Origin: Arhodomonas aquaeolei DSM 8974 | GTDB lineage: Bacteria > Pseudomonadota > Gammaproteobacteria > Nitrococcales > Nitrococcaceae | Length of the DNA stretch: 38,302 nt | NCBI RefSeq assembly: GCF_000374645.1 | Contig: NZ_KB894824.1 | Span: 1-38,302, forward strand | Direction: 5' to 3' | In this document: positions 25,300 through 35,345 of the stretch, piece by piece | Numbering within the stretch: position 1 is the first letter of the stretch | Layout of the letters: each line of letters starts with the position of its first letter | The notes under the pieces: generated by a model | Told to the model about the DNA's origin: nothing | Seen by the model: the letters and a program-made list of their open reading frames with translations, nothing else | Databases searched by the model: none | Made by a program: the position numbers and the translations under genes

Positions 25300-26688
25300 A
25301 TGTCCGAGACCCTACAGATCGACCCGCAGATGCTCGAGCGCTACGACGTGACCGCCCCGCGGTATACGTCCTATCCGACGGCGCTCGCCTTCCACCCCGG
25401 CTGGGACGAGGCCGCCTACGTGGCCCACGTGCGCGCGCACCGCGCCCCGGACGAGCCCCTGTCGATGTATGTGCACGTGCCGTTCTGCCACTCGGCGTGC
25501 TTCTACTGCGCATGCAACCGGATCATCACCGCCAACCGCCGTCACGCCGAGCACTACCTGGAGCGGCTGATCCGCGAGATCCATGCCCAGGCGGCCCTGC
25601 TCGGCCCGCGGCCGCTGGCGCAGCTGCATTTCGGCGGCGGCACGCCCACCTACCTGGACGACGACCAGCTCGAGCGCCTGATGGGCGTGATCGGCGAGGC
25701 CTTTCCGTTCGCCCCGGTCTCCGAGCGGGAGTTCTCCATCGAGATCGACCCGCGCACGGTGGACCCGGCCCGCATGCGCCGGCTCCGGGAGATGGGCTTC
25801 TCAAGGGTGAGCCTGGGCGTGCAGGACTTCGACCCGGCGGTGCAGGCCGCCATCAACCGGATACAGTCCGCCGAGATGGTCTCGCAGGTGCTCGCCGCGG
25901 CCCGTGGCGAGGGCTTCACCTCCACCAACATGGACCTCATCTACGGTCTGCCGAAGCAGGACCGGGCGCGCTTCGACGCGACCCTGGAGCGGATCATCCG
26001 CATGCGTCCCGAGCGGTTGGCCATCTACAACTACGCCCACCTGCCCGAGCGCTTCAAGATGCAGCGCCAGATCGACGCCGATACGCTGCCGGGGCCCGAG
26101 GAGAAGCTGGGCATCTTCAACGACGCCATCCGCCGGCTCACGGAGGCGGGCTACGTCTACATCGGCATGGACCACTTCGCCCTGCCGGAGGACGAGCTCG
26201 CCCAGGCCCTGGCCGCCGATACCCTGCAGCGCAACTTCCAGGGCTATTCCACCCGGGGCGGACTGGATCTGGTGGGCGTGGGCTCCACCGCCATCGGCCA
26301 CATCGCCGGCGCTTACAGCCAGAATCACCACAATCTCGCGGCCTACAACGAGGCCATCGACGACGGCCGGCTCGCGGTCGCCAAGGGATACCGGCGTGAC
26401 GCCGACGACGAACTCCGTGCCGAGGTGATCGAGGCGGTGATGTGCCGCTCGCGGCTGGACTTCAACGACGTCTCCGCGCGCCACGGCATCGACTTCGCGG
26501 ATTACTTTGCCGACGCCCTCGCCGACCTGCGCCCCGCCGAGGCGGACGGGCTGGTGGTCATCGGCGATGACAGCCTGACCGTGACCCGCCAGGGGCGGCT
26601 GTTCCTGCGTCAGATCGCGATGCCGTTCGACGCCCATCGCCGGCGCGGCGAGTCCGACATCCTGCGGCGCTTCTCCCGCGCCATCTGA
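25300..26688 (+). CDS. hemN: HemN, oxygen-independent coproporphyrinogen III dehydrogenase
   Basis: A 462-residue radical SAM enzyme that converts coproporphyrinogen III to protoporphyrinogen IX without oxygen. The cluster motif CHSACFYCAC gives C63, C67, C70 and C72, the four-Cys HemN signature. HFGGGTPTYL, EIDPRTV, GVQDFDPAVQAAINRIQ and GMDHFALPEDEL are further HemN landmarks that separate it from HemW. The ATG at 25300 has GGAGG ahead; a GTG twelve bases upstream is the other option. It makes heme precursor when oxygen is low, matching the box and the nearby nir cluster. Confidence 0.97.
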   Translation: MSETLQIDPQMLERYDVTAPRYTSYPTALAFHPGWDEAAYVAHVRAHRAPDEPLSMYVHVPFCHSACFYCACNRIITANRRHAEHYLERLIREIHAQAALLGPRPLAQLHFGGGTPTYLDDDQLERLMGVIGEAFPFAPVSEREFSIEIDPRTVDPARMRRLREMGFSRVSLGVQDFDPAVQAAINRIQSAEMVSQVLAAARGEGFTSTNMDLIYGLPKQDRARFDATLERIIRMRPERLAIYNYAHLPERFKMQRQIDADTLPGPEEKLGIFNDAIRRLTEAGYVYIGMDHFALPEDELAQALAADTLQRNFQGYSTRGGLDLVGVGSTAIGHIAGAYSQNHHNLAAYNEAIDDGRLAVAKGYRRDADDELRAEVIEAVMCRSRLDFNDVSARHGIDFADYFADALADLRPAEADGLVVIGDDSLTVTRQGRLFLRQIAMPFDAHRRRGESDILRRFSRAI

Positions 26689-26694
26689 CCCGGC

Positions 26695-26748
26695 GGCGGC
26701 CTCGCGGGCCGCCGTCCTTCCGCGGTTGCCCCCGGCCCGGCCGGGGGG
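26695..26748 (+). terminator. Tandem hairpins after hemN
   Basis: CGGCGGCC with GGCCGCCG (26695-26702 and 26708-26715) is followed by TCCTT. A second stem, CCCCCGG with CCGGGGG (26730-26736 and 26742-26748), is followed by GCTTT. Together these make a likely intrinsic terminator between hemN and the mscS-type gene. Confidence 0.55.
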
Positions 26749-26817
26749 CTTTAATGTGCGCGTGCGACGCCTTTTCGGGGCGGCGCCACGCACAACAACA
26801 ACCGCGGAGCGTCACAC

Positions 26818-27663
26818 ATGCAGGACATGCAGCAACTCTACGAGCAGGGCTACGCGTGGCTGGTCACGAACGGGGCCGACTTCCTGCTCAACCTCGTCGG
26901 CGCTGTCGTCATCTTCTACGTGGGCAAGTGGGCGGCCCGCGGCCTCAAGGGCGTCAGCCGCCGGCTGATGCAGCGCGCGCGACTCGACGACACCCTGGTG
27001 AGCTTCGCCGCCAACATCATCTACGCGCTGATCCTCGCCTTCGTGATCATCGCCGCGCTTGGCCAGCTCGGTATCCAGACGGCCTCCCTCATCGCCATCC
27101 TCGGTGCCGCCGGCCTGGCCGTCGGTCTGGCCCTGCAGGGCTCGCTGTCCAATTTCGCGGCGGGGGTGCTAATGATCCTCTTCCGCCCCTTCCGGGTGGG
27201 GGACTACGTCGAGGCCGCGGGCACCAGCGGTACCGTCGACGAGATCGAGATCTTCCAGACCCGGCTGCGCACCCCGGACAACAAGGTCGTCATCGTGCCG
27301 AACGCGAGCGTCACCGGTGGCACCATCGTGAACTACTCGGCGATGGATACCCGCCGTGTGGACATGGTCATCGGCGTGCATTACGACACCGACCTGTCCC
27401 GGGCCCGGAACCTGCTCATGGAGATCATCACCGCCGACGAGCGCGTGCTCGCGGATCCGGCGCCCGTGGTGGTGGTGGGTGACCTCGGTGCCAGCACGGT
27501 GGACTTCTGGGTGCGGCCCTGGTGCAAGGCCACGGACTACTGGCCGCTGAAGTGGGACATGCTGGAGACCATCAAGACCCGGCTGGAGGCCGAGGGCATC
27601 ACCATCGCCTTCCCGCAGCTCGACGTCCACCTCTTCCGCGAGGAGGGGCAGGGCGCCGGGTAG
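26818..27663 (+). CDS. mscS: Small-conductance mechanosensitive channel (MscS type)
   Basis: A 281-residue inner-membrane channel that opens on membrane tension to release solutes in osmotic downshock. Three transmembrane segments fit about residues 22-42, 62-84 and 92-126; the last is the glycine/alanine-rich pore helix with AILGAAGLAVGLALQGSLSNFAAG. The cytoplasmic vestibule follows (FRPFRVGDYVEAAGTSGTVDEIEIFQTRL, then VIVPNASV). Length is typical of the single-domain MscS class. It is a single gene with its own gap from hemN; a tension-relief role would suit a salt-adapted cell, but that is inference. Confidence 0.95.
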   Translation: MQDMQQLYEQGYAWLVTNGADFLLNLVGAVVIFYVGKWAARGLKGVSRRLMQRARLDDTLVSFAANIIYALILAFVIIAALGQLGIQTASLIAILGAAGLAVGLALQGSLSNFAAGVLMILFRPFRVGDYVEAAGTSGTVDEIEIFQTRLRTPDNKVVIVPNASVTGGTIVNYSAMDTRRVDMVIGVHYDTDLSRARNLLMEIITADERVLADPAPVVVVGDLGASTVDFWVRPWCKATDYWPLKWDMLETIKTRLEAEGITIAFPQLDVHLFREEGQGAG

Positions 27664-27738
27664 CACGGCGGGCCGCGCCGCCCGCGCGGACGCCGCGTCC
27701 CGGCCCGGTGCCGTGTCCCCGATCCGGGCGCCGGCGTG

Positions 27739-28635
27739 TCAGCCGGCGTCGTCTCCGCGCAGGAACTCCAGGATGCTGGAGAAATCCTTCCTGCCGTTGC
27801 CCTGGGCGCTGTGGGTCGTGTAGAGGCTGCGCGCAAGCGCCCCCATGGGGGTGGCGGTGCCGCTGTTGACCGCCATGTTCATGGCGAGCCCCAGGTCCTT
27901 GGCGATGAGGTCCACCATGAACCCCGGCTGGTAGCCGTTGGAGGCCGGGGCGTTCTCCATTACGCCCGGGTAGGGGTTGTAGACCTGCAGCGCCCAGTTG
28001 TTGCCGGAGCTCGCCTTCATGATCTCCGAGGCCACGGCCGGGTCCAGGCCGTGGGCCCTGGCCATGTTCAGCGCCTCCGAGGTGCCGATCATGAGCACGC
28101 CGAGCAGCATGTTGTTGCACATCTTGCCCACCTGACCGGAGCCGCTCGGGCCGGCATGGAAGACCGCCTTGCCCATGACGTCGAGCACCGGCCGGGCCTG
28201 TTCCACCGCGGCGGCCTCGCCGCCGCAGATGAAGGTGAGCGTCCCGGCACGGGCGCCGCCCACGCCGCCGGAGACCGGGGCGTCCACGAACGCCAGTCCC
28301 GCCGCCGCGGCACTCTCGGCGACACCGCGGGCCTCCTCCGCGGCGATGGTGGAGCAGTCCACCAGGAGGGTGTCGCGGGAGACGCGCGCGATCAGCCCGT
28401 CGTCCCCCTCGTAGACCTGACGGACGTGGCGTCCGGCCGGGAGCATGGTGATGACGATCTCGGCACCGTCGGCGGCGGCCACGGCGGTCTCCGCCTTCGC
28501 CGCGCCGGCCTCCACCAGGGCGCTCACCGATTCCGGCACCAGGTCGAAGACCGTGACCTCGTGGCCGGCATTGACGAGGTTCGTGGCCATGGGGGCACCC
28601 ATGTTGCCCAGGCCGATGAATGCGATCCGTGACAT
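27739..28635 (-). CDS. mmsB: 3-hydroxyisobutyrate dehydrogenase
   Basis: A 298-residue NAD-dependent beta-hydroxyacid dehydrogenase of the valine degradation pathway, turning 3-hydroxyisobutyrate into methylmalonate semialdehyde. The nucleotide fold is IGLGNMGAPMA (7-17); the substrate motif is FVDAPVSGGVGGARAGTL; the catalytic Lys is K171 in GKMCNNML; and the GKDLGLAM-like segment is AKDLGLAMNMA. The full-length C-terminus is NGRKDFSSIL. The GGAGGAGAGGG ribosome site before the ATG is strong. A likely LiuR operator lies just upstream. No other valine-pathway gene is in the window. Confidence 0.92.
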   Translation of the reverse strand: MSRIAFIGLGNMGAPMATNLVNAGHEVTVFDLVPESVSALVEAGAAKAETAVAAADGAEIVITMLPAGRHVRQVYEGDDGLIARVSRDTLLVDCSTIAAEEARGVAESAAAAGLAFVDAPVSGGVGGARAGTLTFICGGEAAAVEQARPVLDVMGKAVFHAGPSGSGQVGKMCNNMLLGVLMIGTSEALNMARAHGLDPAVASEIMKASSGNNWALQVYNPYPGVMENAPASNGYQPGFMVDLIAKDLGLAMNMAVNSGTATPMGALARSLYTTHSAQGNGRKDFSSILEFLRGDDAG

Positions 28636-28655
28636 CCCTCTCCTCCTCGGATTGT

Positions 28656-28674
28656 GCTTTACGTTAACGTCAAC
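28656..28674 (-). promoter_or_regulatory. Probable LiuR-type operator before mmsB
   Basis: The core ACGTTAACGT (28661-28670) is a perfect palindrome; its flanks extend it to TTTACGTTAACGTCAAC. This matches the known motif form of LiuR, the MerR-family regulator of branched-chain amino acid and acyl-CoA catabolism, and mmsB is a natural target. It lies 26-38 bases before the mmsB start. The intergenic gap to the pirin gene (28675-28863) shows no other clear element. Confidence 0.6.
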
Positions 28675-28863
28675 GACGCTTTCCGGGAGTCTGAAACCTC
28701 CGCGCCGAAAAGAAAAGTTCCCGCCGCGTCAACGGCCGTCCGTGGGCGTGGCAGTCGTGCCGATTGTTCCTGATGCGGCAACAGCGTATTCGTTTCCAGC
28801 ATCTTTGTTTCCGGCTCAGACGCTCCTAACGTATCCCTGTAACCCACTGGAGCGGAGAGCGAC

Positions 28864-29727
28864 ATGAATGATCAGCCCCGCAGCGACACCCGCCAGGTCA
28901 CGCGCCTGGCCCGCGGCATGCCCGCCAGCGACGGCGCGGGCGTGCGGTTGACCCGCGTCATCGGCACCCCCTACCTGGATGCCGTCGACCCCTTTCTGAT
29001 GCTCGACGAGTTCCGCTCCGATAACGCGGACGACTACATCGCCGGCTTTCCGGAGCACCCGCACCGCGGCTTTGAGACGGTGACCTACATGCTCGCGGGC
29101 CGCATGCGCCACGGCGACAACCAGGGCAACAGCGGCGTGCTCGAGCCCGGCGGACTCCAGTGGATGACCGCCGGACGCGGCATCGTGCATTCGGAGATGC
29201 CGGAGCAGAGCGACGGGCTCATGTGGGGCTTCCAGCTCTGGGTGAATCTCCCGGCCGGGCGCAAGATGACGGCACCGCGCTACCAGGACATTCCGCCCGC
29301 GGAGGTCCCCGTGATCATCCCCGCCACCGGTGTGCGGCTGCGGGTGCTTGCCGGCACCGTGGAGGGCGTCGAGGGGCCGGTGCGCGGTATCGACGTCGAC
29401 CCCCTGGCCGTGGACATCGCCCTCGATGCCGGTGCCGCTCACCGGCTCACCCTGCCGGCGGACCACGCGGCCTTCGTGTATTGCTTCGAGGGGGGGCTGA
29501 GCGTCGGTGAGGGCGATGCCGCCCGGGCCGTGGCCCGCGGCGAGCTGGCGGTGTTGAGCGAGGGGGGCTCGGTGCGGATCGGGGCGGGCGGCGATGCCGG
29601 GGGCCGCGGGCTGCTGGTCGCGGGGCGTCCCCTGCGTGAGCCGGTGGCGCGGCACGGGCCGTTCGTGATGAACAGCCGCGAGGAGCTGATGCAGGCGTTT
29701 GCCGACTACCGCGATGGCCGCCTGTGA
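28864..29727 (+). CDS. Pirin-family protein
   Basis: A 287-residue bicupin. The N-terminal cupin carries the metal-ligand signature HPHRGFETVTYMLAGRMRHGD (about residues 60-80) and GRGIVHSEMPE with the final His and Glu; GLQWMTAGRGIVHSE and FQLWVNLPAGRKM are diagnostic of pirins. Bacterial pirins are mostly unassigned; some act as quercetinases or modulate metabolic enzymes. The GGAGCGGAGAG ribosome site is good. It stands alone between mmsB and coxG, both gaps being about 90-230 bases, and a functional tie to either is not shown. Confidence 0.93.
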   Translation: MNDQPRSDTRQVTRLARGMPASDGAGVRLTRVIGTPYLDAVDPFLMLDEFRSDNADDYIAGFPEHPHRGFETVTYMLAGRMRHGDNQGNSGVLEPGGLQWMTAGRGIVHSEMPEQSDGLMWGFQLWVNLPAGRKMTAPRYQDIPPAEVPVIIPATGVRLRVLAGTVEGVEGPVRGIDVDPLAVDIALDAGAAHRLTLPADHAAFVYCFEGGLSVGEGDAARAVARGELAVLSEGGSVRIGAGGDAGGRGLLVAGRPLREPVARHGPFVMNSREELMQAFADYRDGRL

Positions 29728-29814
29728 CCGTATTGCTGCAGCGCGTCAGTGCACGTGCCCCCGGCGCCGTCTATGGTTTCTAACGCCAGACCGTCACCGT
29801 GAGGGCAAGGTGTC

Positions 29815-30423
29815 ATGGAGATGAACCAGGAGCGCGAGCTCGCGTTCGACCGCCAGACCGTGTGGGATGCCCTTAACGACCCGGAGGCGCTGCGCGTGTG
29901 CATCCCGGGCTGCCAGGGCCTGGAGATGCTGGAGACCGACCGCTACGAGGCGGTGGTCCAGACCAAGATCGGTCCGGTCAAGGCCCGTTTCCGGGGCCAC
30001 GTCTCCATCGAGGATGCCGATCCCCCGCAGGGCTACCGCCTGCGCTTCGAGGGCCAGGGCGGTGCCGCCGGCTTCGCCAAGGGTGGGGCCTCGGTCCGGC
30101 TGGAGGAGATGAATCCCGAGGGCACGCGACTCGCCTACGATGTCGAGGCCACGGTGGGCGGCAAGCTCGCCCAGGTGGGCTCGCGCATCGTCAACGGCGC
30201 CGCCCGCAAGCTCGCCGACGAGTTCTTCGACAACCTCGGGGCCTACCTGCGCGGTGAGCCCGTGGGCGAGCCGGCGCCGGCCGAGGCCTCCGGCTCTTCC
30301 GCCGCTGGCAGTGGCGATGCCCCGGCGGCGGAGCCCCCGGCGAGCGCGGACGACACCGGCGAGGCGAGTGCCGGCAAGAAGAAAGGGGGCTGGCGTTTCT
30401 GGCGCCGGGATTCGTCCGGTTAG
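29815..30423 (+). CDS. coxG: CoxG, SRPBCC-family protein of the cox operon
   Basis: A 202-residue protein. Residues 1-~150 form the CoxG SRPBCC lipid-binding domain: [36 protein letters not shown]-like [17 protein letters not shown], and the late [26 protein letters not shown] proline/alanine-rich linker follows, ending in a basic and aromatic tail ([11 protein letters not shown]) that could bind the inner face of the membrane. CoxG proteins anchor molybdenum hydroxylases to the membrane, and quinone transfer has been reported for such proteins in CO oxidisers. It is the first gene of the operon; coxS follows 150 bases later. Confidence 0.9.
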   Translation: MEMNQERELAFDRQTVWDALNDPEALRVCIPGCQGLEMLETDRYEAVVQTKIGPVKARFRGHVSIEDADPPQGYRLRFEGQGGAAGFAKGGASVRLEEMNPEGTRLAYDVEATVGGKLAQVGSRIVNGAARKLADEFFDNLGAYLRGEPVGEPAPAEASGSSAAGSGDAPAAEPPASADDTGEASAGKKKGGWRFWRRDSSG

Positions 30424-30501
30424 CCGGCCCCCCGCGACGAGCGGCGCCCGTCCCCGTACCGTTTCCTGGCGTCACGCCGTTCACAGGCTATTTTAGAAAA
30501 A

Positions 30502-30542
30502 CGGACCCGGAGAGGTCCGCGGCCGCGCCCCGCAGGGGGCGC
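30502..30542 (+). other. Two hairpins in the coxG-coxS gap
   Basis: CGGACC with GGTCCG (loop CGGAGA) and GCGCCCC with GGGGCGC (loop GCAG) lie side by side, 30 bases ahead of the coxS start. No T-run follows, so this looks like an mRNA stability or processing element rather than a terminator. Confidence 0.4.
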
Positions 30543-30572
30543 CATGGCTCAGGCTTAGGAGGAGAGCTGCCC

Positions 30573-31028
30573 ATGAACGTATCGCTCACCGTCAACGGCC
30601 AGGCGGTCACCCGGGACGTGGACCCGCGGACCACCCTGGTGGAGCTGCTGCGCAACCACCTCTCGCTCACTGGCACCCACGTCGGCTGCGACACCGGCCA
30701 GTGCGGCGCCTGCACGGTGCACCTGGACGGCCGTGCGGTGAAGGCGTGCAGCGTCCTCGCCGGGCAGGCGCAGGGGGCGCAGGTCACTACCATCGAGGGC
30801 CTCGCCGACGGCGGCCTGCACCCCATGCAGTCCGCCTTCCGCGAATGCCACGGGCTGCAGTGCGGCTTCTGCACGCCGGGGATGGTCATGGCCGCGGTGG
30901 ACCTGGTGAAGCGTCACCCGGATCCGGACGAGGCCACCATCCGCGACGGGCTCGAGGGCAATTACTGCCGCTGCACGGGCTACCACAACATCGTGCGCGC
31001 GGTGCGCCGCGCCGCCGAGCAGATGTGA
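30573..31028 (+). CDS. coxS: CoxS-type [2Fe-2S] small subunit of a molybdenum hydroxylase
   Basis: A 151-residue protein. The plant-ferredoxin-type cluster is [15 protein letters not shown] (about 38-52) and the second cluster C-terminal [11 protein letters not shown] with [10 protein letters not shown] near 97-130. It passes electrons from the Mo centre to FAD. There is no signal peptide, so the enzyme is cytosolic. A GGAGGAG ribosome site precedes the ATG. It is followed by coxL after ten bases and then coxM, the S-L-M order of form II enzymes. Confidence 0.95.
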   Translation: MNVSLTVNGQAVTRDVDPRTTLVELLRNHLSLTGTHVGCDTGQCGACTVHLDGRAVKACSVLAGQAQGAQVTTIEGLADGGLHPMQSAFRECHGLQCGFCTPGMVMAAVDLVKRHPDPDEATIRDGLEGNYCRCTGYHNIVRAVRRAAEQM

Positions 31029-31038
31029 GGGGGGAGCG

Positions 31039-33423
31039 ATGAGCGATTCCAGCATCGGCCAGCCGGTTCACCGCCGCGAGGACGAGCGCTTCCTCCGCGG
31101 GCAGGGGCGCTACACCGACGACATCCACCTCCCCGGCGAGGCCCACGCCTATTTCCTGCGCTCGCCCCATGCCCACGCGCGCATCCGCGGCATCGGGACC
31201 GCCGCGGCGGCGCAGGCGGACGGCGTGGTGGCGGTGCTCACCGGCGAGGACCTCGCCGCCGACGGTGTCGGCGGGCTGCCCTGCGGCTGGCAGATCACCG
31301 ATGTCGACGGCAATCCCATGAAGGAGCCGGCGCACCCGCCGCTCGCGCAGGGCAAGGTCCGTTACGTGGGCGACGCCGTGGCGGTGGTCATCGCCGAGAG
31401 CTACTGGCAGGCCAAGGACGCCTCCGAGCTCATCGAGGTGGACTACGAGCCGCTGGAGGCCGTCGCCTCCGCCGCCCGCGCCCTGACGGACGGGGCACCG
31501 CGGGTGCACGACGAGTTCGACGACAACTGCTGCTATGTCTGGGAGATCGGCGAGGGTGGCGAGGTGGACGCCGCCTTCGATAGCGCCGCGCACACCGTGT
31601 CGGTGGACATCACCAACAACCGGTTGATCCCCAACGCCATCGAGCCCCGGGCGGCGATCGCGCAGTACACCCCGGGCGAGGAGCGCTATACCCTCTACAC
31701 CACCAGCCAGAACCCCCACGTCACGCGGCTGCTGATGAGCGCGTTCGTGCTCCAGATTCCCGAGCACAAGCTCCGGGTGGTGGCGCCGGACGTCGGCGGC
31801 GGGTTCGGCTCCAAGATCTTCCACTACGCCGAGGAGGCGGTGCTCACCTGGGCGAGCCGCCGGGTCGCCCGGCCCGTGCGCTGGACCGCCGAGCGCTCGG
31901 AGTCCTTCACCACCGACGCCCACGGCCGGGACCACGTCACCCGAGCGGAGATGGCGCTGGACGGCGACGGGCATTTCCAGGCGATGCGGGTGCGCACCAC
32001 CGCGAACATGGGGGCGTATCTCTCCACCTTCGCGCCGTCGGTGCCCACCATCCTCTACGCCACCCTGCTCGCCGGGCAGTACCGCACGCCGAAGATCCAC
32101 TGCCGGGTCACCGCGGCGTTCACCCACACCACGCCGGTGGACGCCTACCGCGGTGCGGGCCGGCCCGAGGCCACCTACGTGGTGGAGCGCCTGGTGGACG
32201 CCTGTGGCCGGGCCCTGGGGATCGATCAGGCGGAGATCCGGCGGCGGAACTTCATCCCGAAGGACGCCTTCCCCTACCAGACGCCGGTGGCGCTCAACTA
32301 CGACGTCGGCGACTACGAGGCGACCCTGGACGCGGCCATGGAGATGGCCGACGTCGCCGGCTTCGAGCAGCGCCGTGCCGAGGCCCGCTCGCGGGGCCGC
32401 TACCGCGGCATCGGCTACTCCACCTACATCGAGGCCTGCGGCCTGGCGCCGTCCAACATCGCCGGTGCCCTCGGTGCCCGCGCCGGGCTCTACGAGGCCG
32501 GCGAGGTGCGGCTGCACCCCACCGGCAAGGTCACCGTGTTCACCGGCTCCCACAGCCACGGTCAGGGCCACGAGACCACCTTCGCCCAGGTCGTCTCCGA
32601 CCGCCTCGGCATCGGCATCGAGGACGTGGAGATCGTCCACGGCGATACCGACCGCGTACCCTTCGGCATGGGCACCTACGGCTCGCGCTCGCTGGCGGTC
32701 GGCGGCACGGCGATCATGCGCGCCCTCGACAAGGTGATCGACAAGAGCCGCAAGATCGCCGCGCACATGCTGGAGGTGGACGCCGCGGACGTGGAGTACG
32801 ACGATCACGGCACCTTCCGCGTGGCCGGCACCGACCGCACGCTGTCCATGCCGGAGATCGCCTTCTCCGCCTACGTCCCGCACAACTACCCGCTGGAGAC
32901 GCTGGAGCCGGGGCTGGACGAGATGGCGTTCTACGACCCGACCAACTTCACCTATCCCGCGGGCAGCCACATCTGCGAGGTCGAGGTGGACCCCGAGACC
33001 GGGCGTGTGGAGATCGTCAACTTCACCGCGGTGGACGACTTCGGCAACGTCATCAACCCGATGATCGTGGAGGGGCAGGTCCACGGCGGGCTCGCCCAGG
33101 GGATCGGTCAGGCGCTGCTGGAGGCGTGCGTCTACGACGACGCCAGCGGCCAGCTCGTCACCGGCACCTACATGGACTACACCATGCCCCGGGCGGACGA
33201 CCTGCCGAGCTTCCGCGTCGACACCCGCAACACCCCCTGCACCCACAACCCCCTCGGGGTGAAGGGCTGCGGCGAGGCCGGGGCCATCGGCGCGCCGCCG
33301 GCGGTGGTGAACGCCGTGATCGACGCCCTCGGGCCGCTCGGCGTGCACGACATCGGCATGCCGCTCACGCCGGTGCGCGTGTGGCAGGCCATCCAGCAGG
33401 CCGGCGGCAGCCGCGCGGCGTAG
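31039..33423 (+). CDS. coxL: Form II CoxL-type molybdenum hydroxylase large subunit
   Basis: A 794-residue Mo-pterin subunit of the xanthine oxidase family. GGGFGSKIF (near 253-261) is a molybdopterin-binding loop, and GCGEAG (743-748) holds the catalytic Glu746. The active-site loop reads AYRGAGR (369-375), the form II signature; true Mo-Cu CO dehydrogenases have AYRCSFR with the Cys that holds copper, which is absent here. Thus the enzyme should not be called a CO dehydrogenase without proof. It oxidises some unknown substrate with water as the oxygen source; cofactor MCD is likely since mocA is in the operon. Confidence 0.95.
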   Translation: MSDSSIGQPVHRREDERFLRGQGRYTDDIHLPGEAHAYFLRSPHAHARIRGIGTAAAAQADGVVAVLTGEDLAADGVGGLPCGWQITDVDGNPMKEPAHPPLAQGKVRYVGDAVAVVIAESYWQAKDASELIEVDYEPLEAVASAARALTDGAPRVHDEFDDNCCYVWEIGEGGEVDAAFDSAAHTVSVDITNNRLIPNAIEPRAAIAQYTPGEERYTLYTTSQNPHVTRLLMSAFVLQIPEHKLRVVAPDVGGGFGSKIFHYAEEAVLTWASRRVARPVRWTAERSESFTTDAHGRDHVTRAEMALDGDGHFQAMRVRTTANMGAYLSTFAPSVPTILYATLLAGQYRTPKIHCRVTAAFTHTTPVDAYRGAGRPEATYVVERLVDACGRALGIDQAEIRRRNFIPKDAFPYQTPVALNYDVGDYEATLDAAMEMADVAGFEQRRAEARSRGRYRGIGYSTYIEACGLAPSNIAGALGARAGLYEAGEVRLHPTGKVTVFTGSHSHGQGHETTFAQVVSDRLGIGIEDVEIVHGDTDRVPFGMGTYGSRSLAVGGTAIMRALDKVIDKSRKIAAHMLEVDAADVEYDDHGTFRVAGTDRTLSMPEIAFSAYVPHNYPLETLEPGLDEMAFYDPTNFTYPAGSHICEVEVDPETGRVEIVNFTAVDDFGNVINPMIVEGQVHGGLAQGIGQALLEACVYDDASGQLVTGTYMDYTMPRADDLPSFRVDTRNTPCTHNPLGVKGCGEAGAIGAPPAVVNAVIDALGPLGVHDIGMPLTPVRVWQAIQQAGGSRAA

Positions 33424-33469
33424 GCACGACCCGGGCCCGGTGCCCGGCGTACGGGTGAAGGAGACGACC

Positions 33470-34267
33470 ATGTACGCATTCGAATTCCACCGCGCCAGCG
33501 ACATCGATGATGCCCTGAAACAGCTCGGCGCGGACGACGAGGCCCAGCTCATCGCCGGCGGCCAGACGCTGCTGCAGAGCCTGCGCCAGCGTCTGGCGAT
33601 GCCCTCGACCCTGGTCGATCTGGGCGGGCTCACCGAGCTCGCTGGCATCGAGCGCGACGGCGACGCCCTCAACATCGGCGCCATGACCCGGCACGCGGAC
33701 GTCGCCGGCGCCGCCGCCGTGCACGACGCCATCCCCGCGCTCGCGGTGCTCGCCGGCGGTATCGGCGATGCCCAGGTCCGCAACATGGGTACCCTGGGCG
33801 GCTCCATCGCCAACAACGACCCGGCGGCGGATTACCCGGCGGGCCTGGTGGGGCTGGGTGCCACGGTGGTAACCACCGAGCGCGAGATCGCCGCGGACGA
33901 CTTCTTCACCGGGATGTTCGAGACGGCCCTGGGCGAGCACGAGCTCATCCTCGGGGTGCGTTTCCCCGTGCCCCGGCGGGCCGGCTACGTGAAGTTTCCG
34001 CAGCCCGCATCGCGGTACGTACTGGTGAGCGTGATGGTCGCGGAGACGGACGAGGGCGTGCGCGTCGCCGTCTCCGGCGCGGGTCCCTGCGTGTTCCGCG
34101 TCCCGGAAATGGAGCGGGCGCTCGCGGCGGATTTCCGTCCCGAGGCCCTGGACGGCATCCGCGTGGACCCGGGCGGGCTCAACGAGGACCTCCATGCCAC
34201 GCCGGAGTACCGTGCCCACCTCGTGGGCGTGATCGCGCGGCGTGCGGTAGCGGCGGCGCTGTCGTAG
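33470..34267 (+). CDS. coxM: CoxM-type FAD subunit
   Basis: A 265-residue FAD-binding subunit of the same enzyme. It begins FEFHRASDIDDALKQLG and has the FAD loops AGGQTLLQSLRQRL (about 28-41) and TLGGSIANNDPAADYPA (about 108-124); the C-terminal domain GYVKFPQPASRYVLVSVM is the CO_deh_flav_C part. It accepts electrons from CoxS and passes them on. The ATG at 33470 has GGAGA before it, giving the usual start. The order S-L-M is complete. Confidence 0.94.
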   Translation: MYAFEFHRASDIDDALKQLGADDEAQLIAGGQTLLQSLRQRLAMPSTLVDLGGLTELAGIERDGDALNIGAMTRHADVAGAAAVHDAIPALAVLAGGIGDAQVRNMGTLGGSIANNDPAADYPAGLVGLGATVVTTEREIAADDFFTGMFETALGEHELILGVRFPVPRRAGYVKFPQPASRYVLVSVMVAETDEGVRVAVSGAGPCVFRVPEMERALAADFRPEALDGIRVDPGGLNEDLHATPEYRAHLVGVIARRAVAAALS

Positions 34268-34412
34268 CGCCCTCGTCGCGTTGAGGCACGGGCGGGCGGC
34301 GGCGTTATGCCGGCCGTATGAGGACGGTCACCGGGGTTCCGCCCCCGTCGGACGCCAGGCCGTGACCCGCCCGGACCCAGGGTTCCCCGGAGCGAAGGAT
34401 ACCGGATCAGCC

Positions 34413-35328
<916 letters not shown>

Positions 35329-35345
<17 letters not shown>

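Noticed and set aside
31039-33423. True CO dehydrogenase large subunit
   Set aside because: The AYRCSFR motif is replaced by AYRGAGR, so the copper-binding Cys is absent and the form II name is used instead.
30886-33816. Minus-strand open frame of 976 codons
   Set aside because: It lies opposite coxS, coxL and coxM. A long stop-free antisense frame is expected at this GC content; no domain is recognisable.
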